Assembly: GCF_006716425.1 (NCBI RefSeq)
Contig: NZ_VFOZ01000001.1
Coordinates: forward strand, 7,459,237 to 7,523,236
Reading direction: 5' to 3'
From: Actinoallomurus bryophytorum
GTDB lineage: Bacteria > Actinomycetota > Actinomycetes > Streptosporangiales > Streptosporangiaceae
Length of the DNA: 64,000 nt
In this document: piece after piece, positions 38,393 through 46,919 of the stretch
Layout of the letters: the number at the start of each line of letters is the position of its first letter
Position numbering within the stretch: the first letter of the stretch is position 1
Notes under the pieces: generated by a model
What the model was told of the DNA's origin: nothing
Databases searched by the model: none
What the model saw: the letters and a program-made list of their open reading frames with translations, nothing else
Translations under genes and position numbers: made by a program

Positions 38393-39382
38393 CTAACGGC
38401 GGCCGGTGGCGCGAAGCGTGTCGCGCACGGCGGTGACGAGGGAATCGGCCGACGGCAGCGCGGCGAGTTCCAGGGGCTTGGAGTAGGGGAGCGGGACCTC
38501 GGCCATCGCCACCCGGCGTACCGGGGCGTCGAGCCAGTCGAAGGCGCCCTCCTGGATCGTGGCCGCGATCTCGGCGCCGATCCCGTACGTGAGCCAGTCG
38601 TCCTCGGCGATCACGGCGCAGCCCGTACGGCGGACCGACTCGACCACGGTCTCCCGGTCGAGCGGCCGCAGGCTGCGCAGGTCGACGACCTCCGCGGAGA
38701 CGCCCTCGCCGGCCAGCCGCTCGGCGACCTCGGCGGCGACGTGCGCCATCCGCGAGTAGGCGACGATCGTGATGTCGGTGCCCGTACGGGTGACGGCGGC
38801 GCGGCCGATCTCGGCGGGCGCCACCTCGTCCGGCAGCTCGCCGCGGGTGTTGTAGAGGGCGAGGTTCTCCAGGAACAGCACCGGGTCGTCGTCGCGGATG
38901 GCGGCCTTCAGCATCGCCGACGCCTCGGCGGGCGTGCTGGGGGCGAGGACCTTGAGCCCGGGGATGAAGGAGTAGAACAGCTCGACGTTCTGGGAGTGGG
39001 TGGCGCCGAGCTGCTGCCCGCCGCCGCCGGGCGTACGGATCACCATCGGCACGCTGCACTGCCCGCCGAACATCCCGTAGATCTTCGCCGCGTGGTTGAC
39101 GATCTGGTCGAGCGCGAGCAGCGAGAAGTTGATCGTCATGATCTCGACGACGGGCCGTAGCCCGAGCATCGCCGCGCCGATGGCGGCGCCGACGAAGCCC
39201 TCCTCGGCGATCGGGGTGTCGCGGACCCGGCGCGGGCCGAACTCCTTCAGCAGTCCTTCGGTGATCTTGTAGGACCCCTCGAAGACGCCGATCTCCTCGC
39301 CCATGACGAAGACGTCCTCATCGCGCAGCATCTCGGCGCGGAGCGTGTCCCGTAGGGCCTGGCGGTAGGTGACTGTGGCCAT
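38393..39382 (-). CDS. 2-oxoacid dehydrogenase E1 component, beta subunit
   Basis: The 329-residue protein shows the transketolase-like pyrimidine domain (VTYRQALRDTLRAEMLRDEDVFVMGEE), GGSYK-type turn (VFEGSYKITEGLLKEFG), the DTPIAEEGFVGAAIGAAM block and EVVDLRSLRPLDRETV. It forms an alpha2-beta2 E1 with the upstream subunit. The ATG at 39382 lies nine bases after the alpha-subunit stop and the gene ends 12 bases before E2, so the three are co-transcribed. Confidence 0.94.
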   Translation of the reverse strand: MATVTYRQALRDTLRAEMLRDEDVFVMGEEIGVFEGSYKITEGLLKEFGPRRVRDTPIAEEGFVGAAIGAAMLGLRPVVEIMTINFSLLALDQIVNHAAKIYGMFGGQCSVPMVIRTPGGGGQQLGATHSQNVELFYSFIPGLKVLAPSTPAEASAMLKAAIRDDDPVLFLENLALYNTRGELPDEVAPAEIGRAAVTRTGTDITIVAYSRMAHVAAEVAERLAGEGVSAEVVDLRSLRPLDRETVVESVRRTGCAVIAEDDWLTYGIGAEIAATIQEGAFDWLDAPVRRVAMAEVPLPYSKPLELAALPSADSLVTAVRDTLRATGRR

Positions 39383-39391
39383 CGGGACTCC

Positions 39392-40450
39392 TCAGAAGAC
39401 CGGGTCGGCGGGCAGGCGGCGGGACGCGCCCGGCACCGGCGTCGCGTAGGTGTAGTCGAACAGCGTGGAGACGTCCGGATGCGGACTCTCGTCGGCGAAC
39501 GCCGCGGCGTCGTCGACCTCGGCCCTCACCTCGGCCTCCAGCTTGTCGCGGGCCTCGGCGTCCAGGAAGCCGCTCTCCTCCAGCTCCAGGGCGAGGCGTG
39601 CGAGCGGGTCGGCGGCCTTGAGCGCGTCCTTCTCCTCCGCGGTGCGGTACCGCGCCGGGTCCACGACCGAGTGACCGCGCAGGCGCGGGCTCGTCGTCTC
39701 CAGGAGGAACGGCTTGCTTTCGGCGCGTGCCCGCTCCACGGCGGCGTGCGCGGCGTCGCGTACGGCGATGACGTCACTGCCGTCGACGTGCGCGCCCTCC
39801 ATCCGGTACGCGGCGGCGCGCTTGTACAGCTCCGGCTCGGCCGAGGCGTGCGCGACCGTGGTGCCCATGCCCAGGCCGTTGTTGACGACGACGTAGACGA
39901 TCGGGAGCTCCCACAGCGCGGCCATGTTCAGCGACTCGTGGAAGGCGCCGATGTTGGTGGTGCCATCGCCCATCTGGCACATGACGACCTCGTCGCCGCC
40001 GCGGTAGTCGATGGCCAGCGCGGCGCCGGTGGCGAGCGGCAGCTGGCCGCCCACGATGCCGTACCCGCCCAGGAGCCGCGACTCGGTGTCGAACAGGTGC
40101 ATCGACCCGCCCCAGCCCTTGGAGACGCCGGTGCTCCGGCCGTACAGCTCGGCCATGACGCGGCGGGCGTCGATGCCACGGCCGAGGGCGTAGCCGTGCT
40201 CGCGGTAGTTGGTGAAGAGGTAGTCGCGGGGCTCGAGCGCGGCCATCAGACCGGTGACGGTGGCCTCTTCGCCCAGGTTGAGGTGGCAGTACCCGCCGAT
40301 CTTGGCCTCCGTGTACGCCCGGGCGGCGCGTTCCTCGAACCGGCGGATCAGCAACATCTGCCGGTAGTACGCGACGAGTGTCTCGGGCTGCGGCTTGGAC
40401 TTCCGCGGCCGGCGGGGGCGCGCCGGGCTCCTCGTGTCGGTGTCACCCAT
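39392..40450 (-). CDS. Pyruvate dehydrogenase-type E1 component, alpha subunit
   Basis: TPP-dependent subunit of about 352 residues. The N-terminal helix LVAYYRQMLLIRRFEERAARAY, the GSMHLFDTESRLLGGYGIVG loop and the TPP motif MGDGTTNIGAFHESLNMAAL are diagnostic; RLRGHSVVDPARYR carries the phosphorylation-loop region. ATG at 40450 (MGDTDTRSPARPRRPRK) is chosen for its GGGAG eight bases upstream. Acetoin or branched-chain specificity cannot be fully ruled out, but the loop favours pyruvate. Divergent from a GntR/FCD regulator. Confidence 0.93.
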   Translation of the reverse strand: MGDTDTRSPARPRRPRKSKPQPETLVAYYRQMLLIRRFEERAARAYTEAKIGGYCHLNLGEEATVTGLMAALEPRDYLFTNYREHGYALGRGIDARRVMAELYGRSTGVSKGWGGSMHLFDTESRLLGGYGIVGGQLPLATGAALAIDYRGGDEVVMCQMGDGTTNIGAFHESLNMAALWELPIVYVVVNNGLGMGTTVAHASAEPELYKRAAAYRMEGAHVDGSDVIAVRDAAHAAVERARAESKPFLLETTSPRLRGHSVVDPARYRTAEEKDALKAADPLARLALELEESGFLDAEARDKLEAEVRAEVDDAAAFADESPHPDVSTLFDYTYATPVPGASRRLPADPVF

Positions 40451-40531
40451 TCGAGGTGCTCCCTTTCGTACACGGGGCGCCCGCGATGGGGTCTCCACAC
40501 GGTGCGCCCGACTGCAAGTTGAGGCTGATCA

Positions 40532-40543
40532 ATGATCGATCAT
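40532..40543. promoter_or_regulatory. Palindromic operator candidate between E1 alpha and the GntR gene
   Basis: ATGATCGATCAT is a perfect 12-bp palindrome in the 140-bp divergent gap, just upstream of a TTGCGT-N16-TACGAT promoter (40555-40582) for the regulator gene. It is the best candidate binding site for the adjacent GntR protein. Confidence 0.45.
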
Positions 40544-40590
40544 AGTTCAGCTATTTGCGTCTGCGGAACAGCCATCTACGATTGACCAGC

Positions 40591-41211
40591 GTGAACGCTC
40601 TCAACGCCCCGGCCCTGGTGCGTACCGGCCTGGGAGACCAGATCCGGCAGGTCCTCATCGATGGCATCACATCCGGACGCCTACAGCCTGGTGAGCGTAT
40701 CGTCGAACGCCGCATCGCCTCTGAGCTGGGGGTGAGTCAGGCGCCGGTACGCGAGGCGCTCCGGCAGCTCGAGGCCCTGCGACTGGTCGAGACGACCCCC
40801 AACCGCGGCGCCCGCGTACGTGATTTCACCGAGGCGGACTTCCGGGAGTTCTTCCCGGTCCGCGCGGGCCTGGAGGAGACCGCCGCCGACCTCGCCGCGC
40901 CGCGCCTGGCCGGCCGGGTCGAGTCGCTGGAGGTTCACATCGAACGCCTCACGGCGGCCTCCGGCGCCGACGTGATGCGGCACAGCATCGCCTTCCACCG
41001 CGAGATCGTCGAGGCGGCGGGCAACCGCCTGCTGCGGTCGGTCTGGGAGTCGCTCGGCATCGAGATCTGGACCACCCTGTCCGTCCGCCGCCACGACACC
41101 GAGCTGTGCGGCAAGACCGCCGAACACATCGAGATCGCCGGCGCCTTCCGCCGTCGGGACCCGTCCGTCGGCCGCCTCCTGCACGACCACGTCATGAGCT
41201 ACGCGCCGTAA
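40591..41211 (+). CDS. GntR-family transcriptional regulator, FCD (FadR) type
   Basis: The product of about 206 residues has an N-terminal winged helix (GLGDQIRQVLIDGITSGRLQ, then ERRIASELGVSQAPVREALR) and an all-helical FCD ligand domain with the metal-site residues in HSIAFHREIVEAAGNRLL and the late CGKTAEHIEIAGAF. FCD regulators sense organic acids; PdhR of E. coli belongs here and senses pyruvate, so control of the divergent E1/E2 operon is plausible. GTG at 40591 lies eight bases after a TACGAT -10, a probable leaderless start. Confidence 0.9.
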   Translation: MNALNAPALVRTGLGDQIRQVLIDGITSGRLQPGERIVERRIASELGVSQAPVREALRQLEALRLVETTPNRGARVRDFTEADFREFFPVRAGLEETAADLAAPRLAGRVESLEVHIERLTAASGADVMRHSIAFHREIVEAAGNRLLRSVWESLGIEIWTTLSVRRHDTELCGKTAEHIEIAGAFRRRDPSVGRLLHDHVMSYAP

Positions 41212-41255
41212 CGCCCGCGCCCCCGCTGTCGTAGGCGAGGCCTAGGATCGGGCAC

Positions 41256-42968
41256 ATGGGGCGCCCCAACGACGAAGTCGCCGAGCTCTTCCAGGAGTTC
41301 GCCGACCTGCTCTCGATCACCGGCGAGGCCGCGTACAAGGTGCGCGCCTACGAGAAGGCCGCGCGTGCCATCGGCGGCTACTCCGAAGACGTCTCCAAGC
41401 TCGACCTCAAGGGGCTGCGCAAGATCCCCAACGTCGGCGAGGCGATCGCCAAGAAGATCCTGGACTACCAGGAGACCGGCACGATCCGGCAGCTCGAGGC
41501 CGTACGCGCCAAGATCCCAGCCGGCGTGCGGGCGCTCACCGCGATTCCCACGCTCGGGCCGAAGAAGGCTCTCGTCCTGTACGAGGAGCTCGGCATCTCC
41601 TCCGTCGACGAGCTCGCCGAGGCCATCCCGGCGGGGCGGCTGGAAGGGCTCAAGGGGTTCGGCGCCAAGACCGAGGACAACATCCTCCACGGCATCGAGC
41701 TGATGCGAAGGGCCGGCGACCGGGTGCTGGTCGACGTCGCGATGGGCGTGGCCGAAGAGATCATCGAAGCGCTGTCGCCGCTCGCCGGGCGGTGTGAGTA
41801 CGCGGGCTCGCTGCGGCGCTGCCGCGAGACCATCGGCGACGTCGACATCCTCGCGACCGCCGACGAGCCCGGCCCGCTCATGGCGGCGTTCGTCGAGCTG
41901 CCCCTGGTCGCCGAGGTGATCGCGCGGGGCGAGAAGAAGACCTCGATCCGCACCGTCAAGGGGCTTCAGGTGGACCTGCGGGTCGTCCCGGCCGAGTCCT
42001 GGGGCGCGGCCCTGCAATACTTCACCGGCTCCAAGGCCCACAACATCCGCACCCGCGAGATCGCCGTACGGGCCGGGCTCAAGCTCTCGGAGTACGGCCT
42101 GTTCGAGGTGGAGAGCGGAGACCTCGTCGTGTCGGCCACCGAGGAGGAGGTCTACGAGCGCCTCGGCCTGCCCTGGGTGGCGCCGGCGCTGCGCGAGGAC
42201 GGCGGCGAGGTGGACGCCGCCATCAAGGGAGAGCTGCCGCGGCTCGTGCAGCTCGGCGACCTGCGCGGGGACCTGCACAGCCACACCGACCTGACCGACG
42301 GCACCGCCTCGCTGGAGGACATGGTCGCCGCGGCGGCGGCACACGGCTGGGAATACTTCGCCATCACCGACCACGCGCCGAACCTCTTCATGCAGCGGAT
42401 GACGGACGAGAAGATGCTGGCCCAGCGCGAGGCCGTGCACGCGCTGGGCGAGCGCTACCCGGACCTGACCCTGCTGCACGGCACCGAGCTGAACATCGAC
42501 CCCGACGGTGAGGTCGACTGGCCGCGGGAGTTCCTCTCCGGCTTCGACGTCTGCGTGGCGTCGGTGCACTCGCAGTTCACCCAGGACCGCGAGGTCATGA
42601 CCCGCCGGATCGTCCGGGCCGTGGAGACCCCCGGGGTGCACGTCCTCGGCCACCCGACCGCCCGCCTCATCGGCCGCCGGGCGCCCGTGGACGCGGACTG
42701 GGACGAGGTGTTCGCGGCCTGCGCCCGGCACCGCACGGTCGTGGAGATCGACGCGTTCCCCGACCGGCTGGACCTGCCCGCCGACCTCATCCGCCGCGCC
42801 CTGCGGCACGGGGTGAAGTTCTCCATCGACAGCGACGCGCATGCCACCGGGCACTTCGCCAACCTGCGCTACGGCGTGGGCACGGCACAGCGGGGCTGGC
42901 TGACCCCCGACGACGTGGTCAACACCTGGCCGCTGAAGCGGCTGCTCGCCTACCTGAGAGGCGAGTAG
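41256..42968 (+). CDS. polX: Family X DNA polymerase with C-terminal PHP domain
   Basis: Repair polymerase of 570 residues. Layout: an 8-kDa-like helix-hairpin-helix region (LKGLRKIPNVGEAIAKKIL), a second HhH (LTAIPTLGPKKALVLYEEL), the polymerase palm with GSLRRCRETIGDVDIL holding two catalytic aspartates, and a C-terminal PHP phosphoesterase/3'-5' exonuclease (LRGDLHSHTDLTDGT, YFAITDHAPN and IDSDAHATGHF metal ligands). Such enzymes fill gaps in base-excision repair. A TAGGAT -10 box (41243-41248) ends seven bases before the ATG, suggesting a leaderless mRNA. Confidence 0.93.
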   Translation: MGRPNDEVAELFQEFADLLSITGEAAYKVRAYEKAARAIGGYSEDVSKLDLKGLRKIPNVGEAIAKKILDYQETGTIRQLEAVRAKIPAGVRALTAIPTLGPKKALVLYEELGISSVDELAEAIPAGRLEGLKGFGAKTEDNILHGIELMRRAGDRVLVDVAMGVAEEIIEALSPLAGRCEYAGSLRRCRETIGDVDILATADEPGPLMAAFVELPLVAEVIARGEKKTSIRTVKGLQVDLRVVPAESWGAALQYFTGSKAHNIRTREIAVRAGLKLSEYGLFEVESGDLVVSATEEEVYERLGLPWVAPALREDGGEVDAAIKGELPRLVQLGDLRGDLHSHTDLTDGTASLEDMVAAAAAHGWEYFAITDHAPNLFMQRMTDEKMLAQREAVHALGERYPDLTLLHGTELNIDPDGEVDWPREFLSGFDVCVASVHSQFTQDREVMTRRIVRAVETPGVHVLGHPTARLIGRRAPVDADWDEVFAACARHRTVVEIDAFPDRLDLPADLIRRALRHGVKFSIDSDAHATGHFANLRYGVGTAQRGWLTPDDVVNTWPLKRLLAYLRGE

Positions 42969-43091
42969 GACCTGTTCCGGCGCGGACGCCACCCACCGGC
43001 TGGACCGCCCCTGGGACACCCACCGGCGGCAGCCGCCGATGCGGCGTCGGCCGCGACCTGCCCCGCCGGGCGTGGGGGCCGCGACCAGCCC

Positions 43092-43190
43092 GCGCGGGTG
43101 GTGCGCCGAGCGGGAGGGTGACCTGCCTGCGCGGGTGGTGCGCCGAGCGGGAGGGTGACCTGCCTGCGCGGGTGGTGCGCCGAGCGGGAG
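43092..43190 (+). repeat. 37-bp direct repeat, two full copies plus a partial, downstream of polX
   Basis: The unit beginning GCGCGGGTGGTGCGCCGAGC recurs at 43092, 43129 and 43166 with complete identity over the shared part; the third copy breaks off after CGGGAG. Copies abut with no spacer, so it is not CRISPR. The rest of the 315-bp gap 42969-43283 has no recognisable gene. Confidence 0.85.
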
Positions 43191-43283
43191 TACGCGTGGG
43201 CGCCTCGCCTGCACACGGAGATGGTCACCCGAGGTGAGCCCGACCCTGCGACCCGCCGCCACCGGCACGGCGCCCGGTGGCCG

Positions 43284-44381
43284 TCAGCGGTCGGTCGTGC
43301 TGCCCGCCGGCCTCATCCTCGGGCTCCGTGCGTCGCCGGGCGCGCCCAGGGCAGGGTCGGCGCCGGGGACCGGCGGCACCTCGCGGCGCGTACGCCACCG
43401 GCGCGCGAGCCACCCGTTGTCCGCCCGCCCTGGCTCGGAGACCGGCATCTCGCCCCGCTCGCGCATCGCGAAGAGCACCCGCAGGGTCGCGATCCACACG
43501 AGCGCCGAGCCGAGCACGTGGGCCACGACGAGCGGCCCGGGAACCCCGGTGAAGTACTGGACGTAGCCGATGACACCCTGGGCCAGCTCGACAGCGAGGA
43601 GCTCGAGCGCCCGCCGCTGCACCCGGCCGGGCGCGTTCGTCAGCCGCAGGCCCAGCAGCAGCGCGAAGGTCAGCCCGACCGTCGCCCAGACGATGTCGGC
43701 GTGCAACTGCGCGACCTGCTCGATGTTGAAGCCGAACCGCGGCGACGTCGCGTCGCCCGCGTGCGGGCCGGTGCCGGTCACGACGGTGCCCGCGATCAGC
43801 AACGCGAACACCACGGCGACGAGCGCGCGGGCGAGCCAGACCAGCTCACCCCGTACGAGGGTGCGGGCCGGCTCGTCCCCTTCGCTCGCCCGGACCCACA
43901 GCGCCGTCGCGGCGGCCAGGAGGGCGGGGGAGAGCAGGAAGTGCGCGGCGACCGCGGCGGGGTTCAGGTCGGTGAGCACGACGATGCCGCCGACGATCGC
44001 CTGCGCCACGACACTGAGCGGCTGGACCGCGGCGAGACGCACGAGGTCCCGGCGTCGGGGCCGCAGGCGTACGGCCGCCACGAAGACGGCGACGCCGACG
44101 GCCAGCACGAGGAAGGTCAGCAGCCGGTTCCCGAACTCGATCGCCATGTTGGCCGCGGCGTGCTCGGACGAGTGCGTCGGCACCAGGCTGTCCCCGGTGC
44201 ACTTGGGCCAGGTGGGACACCCGAGCCCCGAGCCGCTCACGCGCACGGCCGCGCCCGTGGACATGATCAGGGCGTTACCGGCCACCCCGGCGAGGGCGAG
44301 CCACCGCATCGATGTCGACGTGGGACGCCACACGGCATCGATGAGCCGCACCACGGGATTGTCGGATCGCACGCCCCTCAT
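43284..44381 (-). CDS. ctaA: Heme A synthase (COX15/CtaA)
   Basis: Membrane enzyme oxidising heme o to heme a for aa3 oxidase. The protein has about eight transmembrane helices. Features: GAAVRVSGSGLGCPTWPKCTG with the extracellular cysteine pair, heme-ligand histidines in SSEHAAANMAIEFGNRLLTF, VVTGTGPHAGD and QLHADIVWATVG, and FTGVPGPLVVAHVLGSALVW. A charged, disordered tail of about 60 residues follows. ATG at 44381 (MRGVRSDNPVVRL) is the family-like start; alternatives six codons up or three down exist. Works with CtaB encoded at 31.3 kb. Confidence 0.94.
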   Translation of the reverse strand: MRGVRSDNPVVRLIDAVWRPTSTSMRWLALAGVAGNALIMSTGAAVRVSGSGLGCPTWPKCTGDSLVPTHSSEHAAANMAIEFGNRLLTFLVLAVGVAVFVAAVRLRPRRRDLVRLAAVQPLSVVAQAIVGGIVVLTDLNPAAVAAHFLLSPALLAAATALWVRASEGDEPARTLVRGELVWLARALVAVVFALLIAGTVVTGTGPHAGDATSPRFGFNIEQVAQLHADIVWATVGLTFALLLGLRLTNAPGRVQRRALELLAVELAQGVIGYVQYFTGVPGPLVVAHVLGSALVWIATLRVLFAMRERGEMPVSEPGRADNGWLARRWRTRREVPPVPGADPALGAPGDARSPRMRPAGSTTDR

Positions 44382-44457
44382 CGTATGAGTGCCCCGCACC
44401 GCCCCGGATCCGGGTACGCCGCTGGGCTCGCCGGCGAGGCGCGAGGGCGATGGCGGA

Positions 44458-45399
44458 TCAGGCCTCGGGGGCCTCGGGCGGGGACTGCTGGAAGCGGGTG
44501 GCGCCGACGCAGGCGGTGATGACCAGGCCGATGGCCAGCCATTCCTGCCATCCGAGGACCTCGCCGAGGAACACCAGACCCACCAGGGCGCCGACGGCGG
44601 GTTCGATGCTCATCAGGATGCCGAACACGCGGGCCGACATGCGCCGCAGGGCCTCCAGCTCCAGGGAGTACGGGATGACCGACGACAGGAGGCCGACTCC
44701 CACGGCGACGAGCAGCAGCTCCGGGTCGAGCAGCTTGGTGCCCGCCGTGCCGATGCCGACCGGCAGCATGACCACCGCGCCGACGATGCTGGCCACGGCC
44801 AGTCCGGACGAGCCCGAGAAGCGCTGCCCGGTGGCGCCGCTCAGCAGGATGTAGCAGGCCCACCCGGCCGCGGCCAGCAGGGCGAACGCCACGCCGGCGA
44901 ACGTTACGTCGCCGTTGCCGCGTGCCAGCATCGCCACGCCGCCCAGGGCGAGCAGCGCCCACACGAGGTCCAGCCGGCGCCGTGAGGCGAGGATCGCGAC
45001 CGACAGCGGGCCGAGGAACTCGACCGTTACCGCGATGCCCAGCGGCAGCCGCGCCAGTGCCTGGTAGAAGCAGGCGTTCATCGCGGCGAGGGTCAGGCCG
45101 AACAGCGTGGCCACGCCGATGTCACGCCAGGAGTGCAGGCGGCGCAGGTCGCGCAGGGTCGAGCGGTAGACGGCACCGAGGACCACCGCGGAGGTCAGCA
45201 GCCGCATCATGACGATCGCGTCCGGCGAGGAGCGGGCGAACATGTTCTTCGCCATGCCCGCGCCGATCTGCACCGAGACGATGCCCAGCAGGATCAGCGC
45301 GGGCGGCGGCACCGAGCCGAGCGAAGGCCGCAGGGCCCCCGTCCGCGCGCGGAACCAGGCCGCCCGGCCGTATGACCCTTGGGCGTCAGCGAGCGCCAT
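44458..45399 (-). CDS. EamA-family (RhtA-like) amino-acid/metabolite exporter
   Basis: The 313-residue protein has ten hydrophobic segments in two EamA repeats. LLGIVSVQIGAGMAKNMFAR starts the first, LPLGIAVTVEFLGPLSVAIL is the repeat signature, and VIPYSLELEALRRMSARVFG with ILMSIEPAVGALVGLVFLGE closes the second. This subgroup resembles the threonine/homoserine exporter RhtA. GGAG lies before the ATG at 45399. The substrate is not known. It is convergent with nothing and lies 76 bp from ctaA on the same strand. Confidence 0.88.
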   Translation of the reverse strand: MALADAQGSYGRAAWFRARTGALRPSLGSVPPPALILLGIVSVQIGAGMAKNMFARSSPDAIVMMRLLTSAVVLGAVYRSTLRDLRRLHSWRDIGVATLFGLTLAAMNACFYQALARLPLGIAVTVEFLGPLSVAILASRRRLDLVWALLALGGVAMLARGNGDVTFAGVAFALLAAAGWACYILLSGATGQRFSGSSGLAVASIVGAVVMLPVGIGTAGTKLLDPELLLVAVGVGLLSSVIPYSLELEALRRMSARVFGILMSIEPAVGALVGLVFLGEVLGWQEWLAIGLVITACVGATRFQQSPPEAPEA

Positions 45400-45814
45400 C
45401 CATCACTCCAAGCTAGGTCGTTGATCCTCTGAGGTACTGACTATGCGGGTCGCGTTGTGTGCCGGGGGTGCCTCAGTGAAGAGGGGCTGGACCAGGCGGA
45501 CTGACGGGAGTCCGTACCGATCACTCACGAGCCGGAGGCACCGCGCCTCCACCCTTCATGCCAACCAGATGCTACGGCTGCCGGGCCGCGCGACGAATCC
45601 CCAGGGCCGTATCCACGTCGTCGCGCGCGAACATCGCATGCCGGCTCAGAGCTGAAGGTCGTGAAGGTCGAGGAGGTCAACCCGGGCGGCACGGCCGCTC
45701 CGAGAGCGTTCAGTTGAGGCCGAGGACGGTGACCGGGCCGGACGGCAAGACCGCGACGCGTCACCAGCGGAGACCGGCCATGACCGAGCGGCGTCGCCTG
45801 GGTCATCTGGACCG
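45400..45814. other. Non-coding gap, no recognisable gene
   Basis: Short open stretches occur on both strands but none has a ribosome site, family motif or good codon pattern. The right end runs into a strong promoter with two operators. Confidence 0.5.
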
Positions 45815-45856
45815 TTGACTTTGCGCCGCAAAGTTTGTTAGCTTTGTGGCACAAAG
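45815..45856 (+). promoter_or_regulatory. Promoter with twin palindromic operators
   Basis: TTGACT (45815-45820), a 17-base spacer and TTAGCT (45838-45843) form a near-ideal promoter. ACTTTGCGCCGCAAAGT (45818-45834) fills the spacer and CTTTGTGGCACAAAG (45842-45856) overlaps the -10; both are perfect odd palindromes centred 23 bp apart. The layout indicates tight repression, most simply by the winged-helix protein encoded two genes down. Confidence 0.75.
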
Positions 45857-45875
45857 TCAAGGAGGCGTAGATGTC

Positions 45876-46547
45876 GTGAACGAGACACCTGACACCGGTC
45901 GCGCTGCCGCAGCAGGCGCCGGCGGCGAATTCACCCCCCAGGCGGCGGCACTGCTCCTGGAGCAGGCCAGGTGGCAGGCGCGGCGCCGGTTCGAGCCGTA
46001 CCCACCGTTGTTCTCAGCGTTCCGGGCGATCATCGCGCTCGCCACCTACGGCACGATCTGGCTGTCGGTGCGCGACCAGCACCCCTACCGAGGGCCGGAT
46101 GTCGCCGCCTACCTCGTCGTCCTCGCGCTCGCGGCCGTCAACCTCGGCGCGGCCGTCATGGTGTCCAGGCGCGCGACCGCCGGGATCCGCGGGAGAACCC
46201 GGATGCGCCCGGCCGAGGTCACGGCCATGGCTGCGGTTTGGATCGGCGTGTTCGTGGTCATGGGGGCGCTGCCGGCGGCCGGAGCGAGCCGGGGCGTCGT
46301 CTACGGCCTCTATCCGGCGAGCGCGCCGCTCATCGTCGCCGGCCTCGCCTGGGCGGGCATCATGGTGGCGCGGGCGAACCGCCCCAGCACCGGCACCGCG
46401 CTCGCGGTGGCCGCCGTCGGCGCACTGGCCGCCTTCGCGGGACCGGCCGGCGCGTGGGCGGTCGCCGGCTCGGGCCTGTGCGTGGTGCTCATGGCCACGG
46501 CCGCCGCCACCGCCTGGCGACACCGTGCCCGGGCGATGCGCCCATGA
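45876..46547 (+). CDS. Membrane protein, unknown function
   Basis: The 223-residue product has a polar N-terminus with a LLLEQARWQARRRFEPYPPL amphipathic stretch, then about six hydrophobic segments (LFSAFRAIIALATYGTIWL, VAAYLVVLALAAVNLGAAV, VTAMAAVWIGVFVVMGALP and later ones). No transport or enzyme motif is recognised. GTG at 45876 has AGGAGG ten bases upstream. Its stop overlaps the next start (ATGA), and small membrane proteins are often paired with this class of winged-helix regulator in actinobacteria; the pair may form a regulatory unit. Confidence 0.8.
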   Translation: MNETPDTGRAAAAGAGGEFTPQAAALLLEQARWQARRRFEPYPPLFSAFRAIIALATYGTIWLSVRDQHPYRGPDVAAYLVVLALAAVNLGAAVMVSRRATAGIRGRTRMRPAEVTAMAAVWIGVFVVMGALPAAGASRGVVYGLYPASAPLIVAGLAWAGIMVARANRPSTGTALAVAAVGALAAFAGPAGAWAVAGSGLCVVLMATAAATAWRHRARAMRP

Positions 46548-46843
46548 CCGATGGCGAGCTCGACCCGCTGATCCACGTCCCGGCGCGGCTGCGGATCGTC
46601 GCGACCCTGGCCACGCTGCCGGACGGCGACACCCTCTCCTTCACCCGCCTGCAGGACCTCATCGGGCTGACCCCCGGCAACCTCATCACCCACCTGCGCA
46701 AGCTGGAAGACGCCGGCTACCTCAGCAGCGACAAGACCGGCAACGGCACCGCGTCCAAGACCACAGTGGCCTTGACCGGTCACGGCCGCGCCGCCCTCGT
46801 CACCTACACCGCGACGCTCCGCAGCCTGCTCAACGGCCTGTAG
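46544..46843 (+). CDS. Winged-helix transcriptional regulator (HTH_27 / MarR-like)
   Basis: The 99-residue protein is a single winged helix: LIHVPARLRIVATLATLP, LSFTRLQDLIGLTPGNLITH with the recognition helix, LRKLEDAGYLSSDKTGN and the wing plus C-terminal helix (TVALTGHGRAALVTYTATLR). It matches the PF13601-type regulators of 95-100 residues. It is translationally coupled to the membrane gene and probably represses their shared promoter, which carries two palindromes fit for a small dimer. No effector is evident. Confidence 0.88.
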   Translation: MTDGELDPLIHVPARLRIVATLATLPDGDTLSFTRLQDLIGLTPGNLITHLRKLEDAGYLSSDKTGNGTASKTTVALTGHGRAALVTYTATLRSLLNGL

Positions 46844-46919
46844 AACGACCCAGCCGATCGATCGTCAGGACGGTCCACCCGTCCCACAGCACGCGCCGTC
46901 CCCGATCAGGCCCCGCGCG

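Noticed and set aside
43092..43190. Possible CRISPR array (37-bp repeats)
   Set aside because: The repeats abut with no unique spacers, there are only two and a half copies, and no cas gene is nearby.
41199..43268. Minus-strand open frame of 689 codons
   Set aside because: Antisense to polX, whose polymerase and PHP motifs are intact.
45652..45717. Short open stretch reading KVVKVEEVNPGGTAAPRAF
   Set aside because: It looks protein-like but has no start, no ribosome site and no family I can name, so no gene is called.
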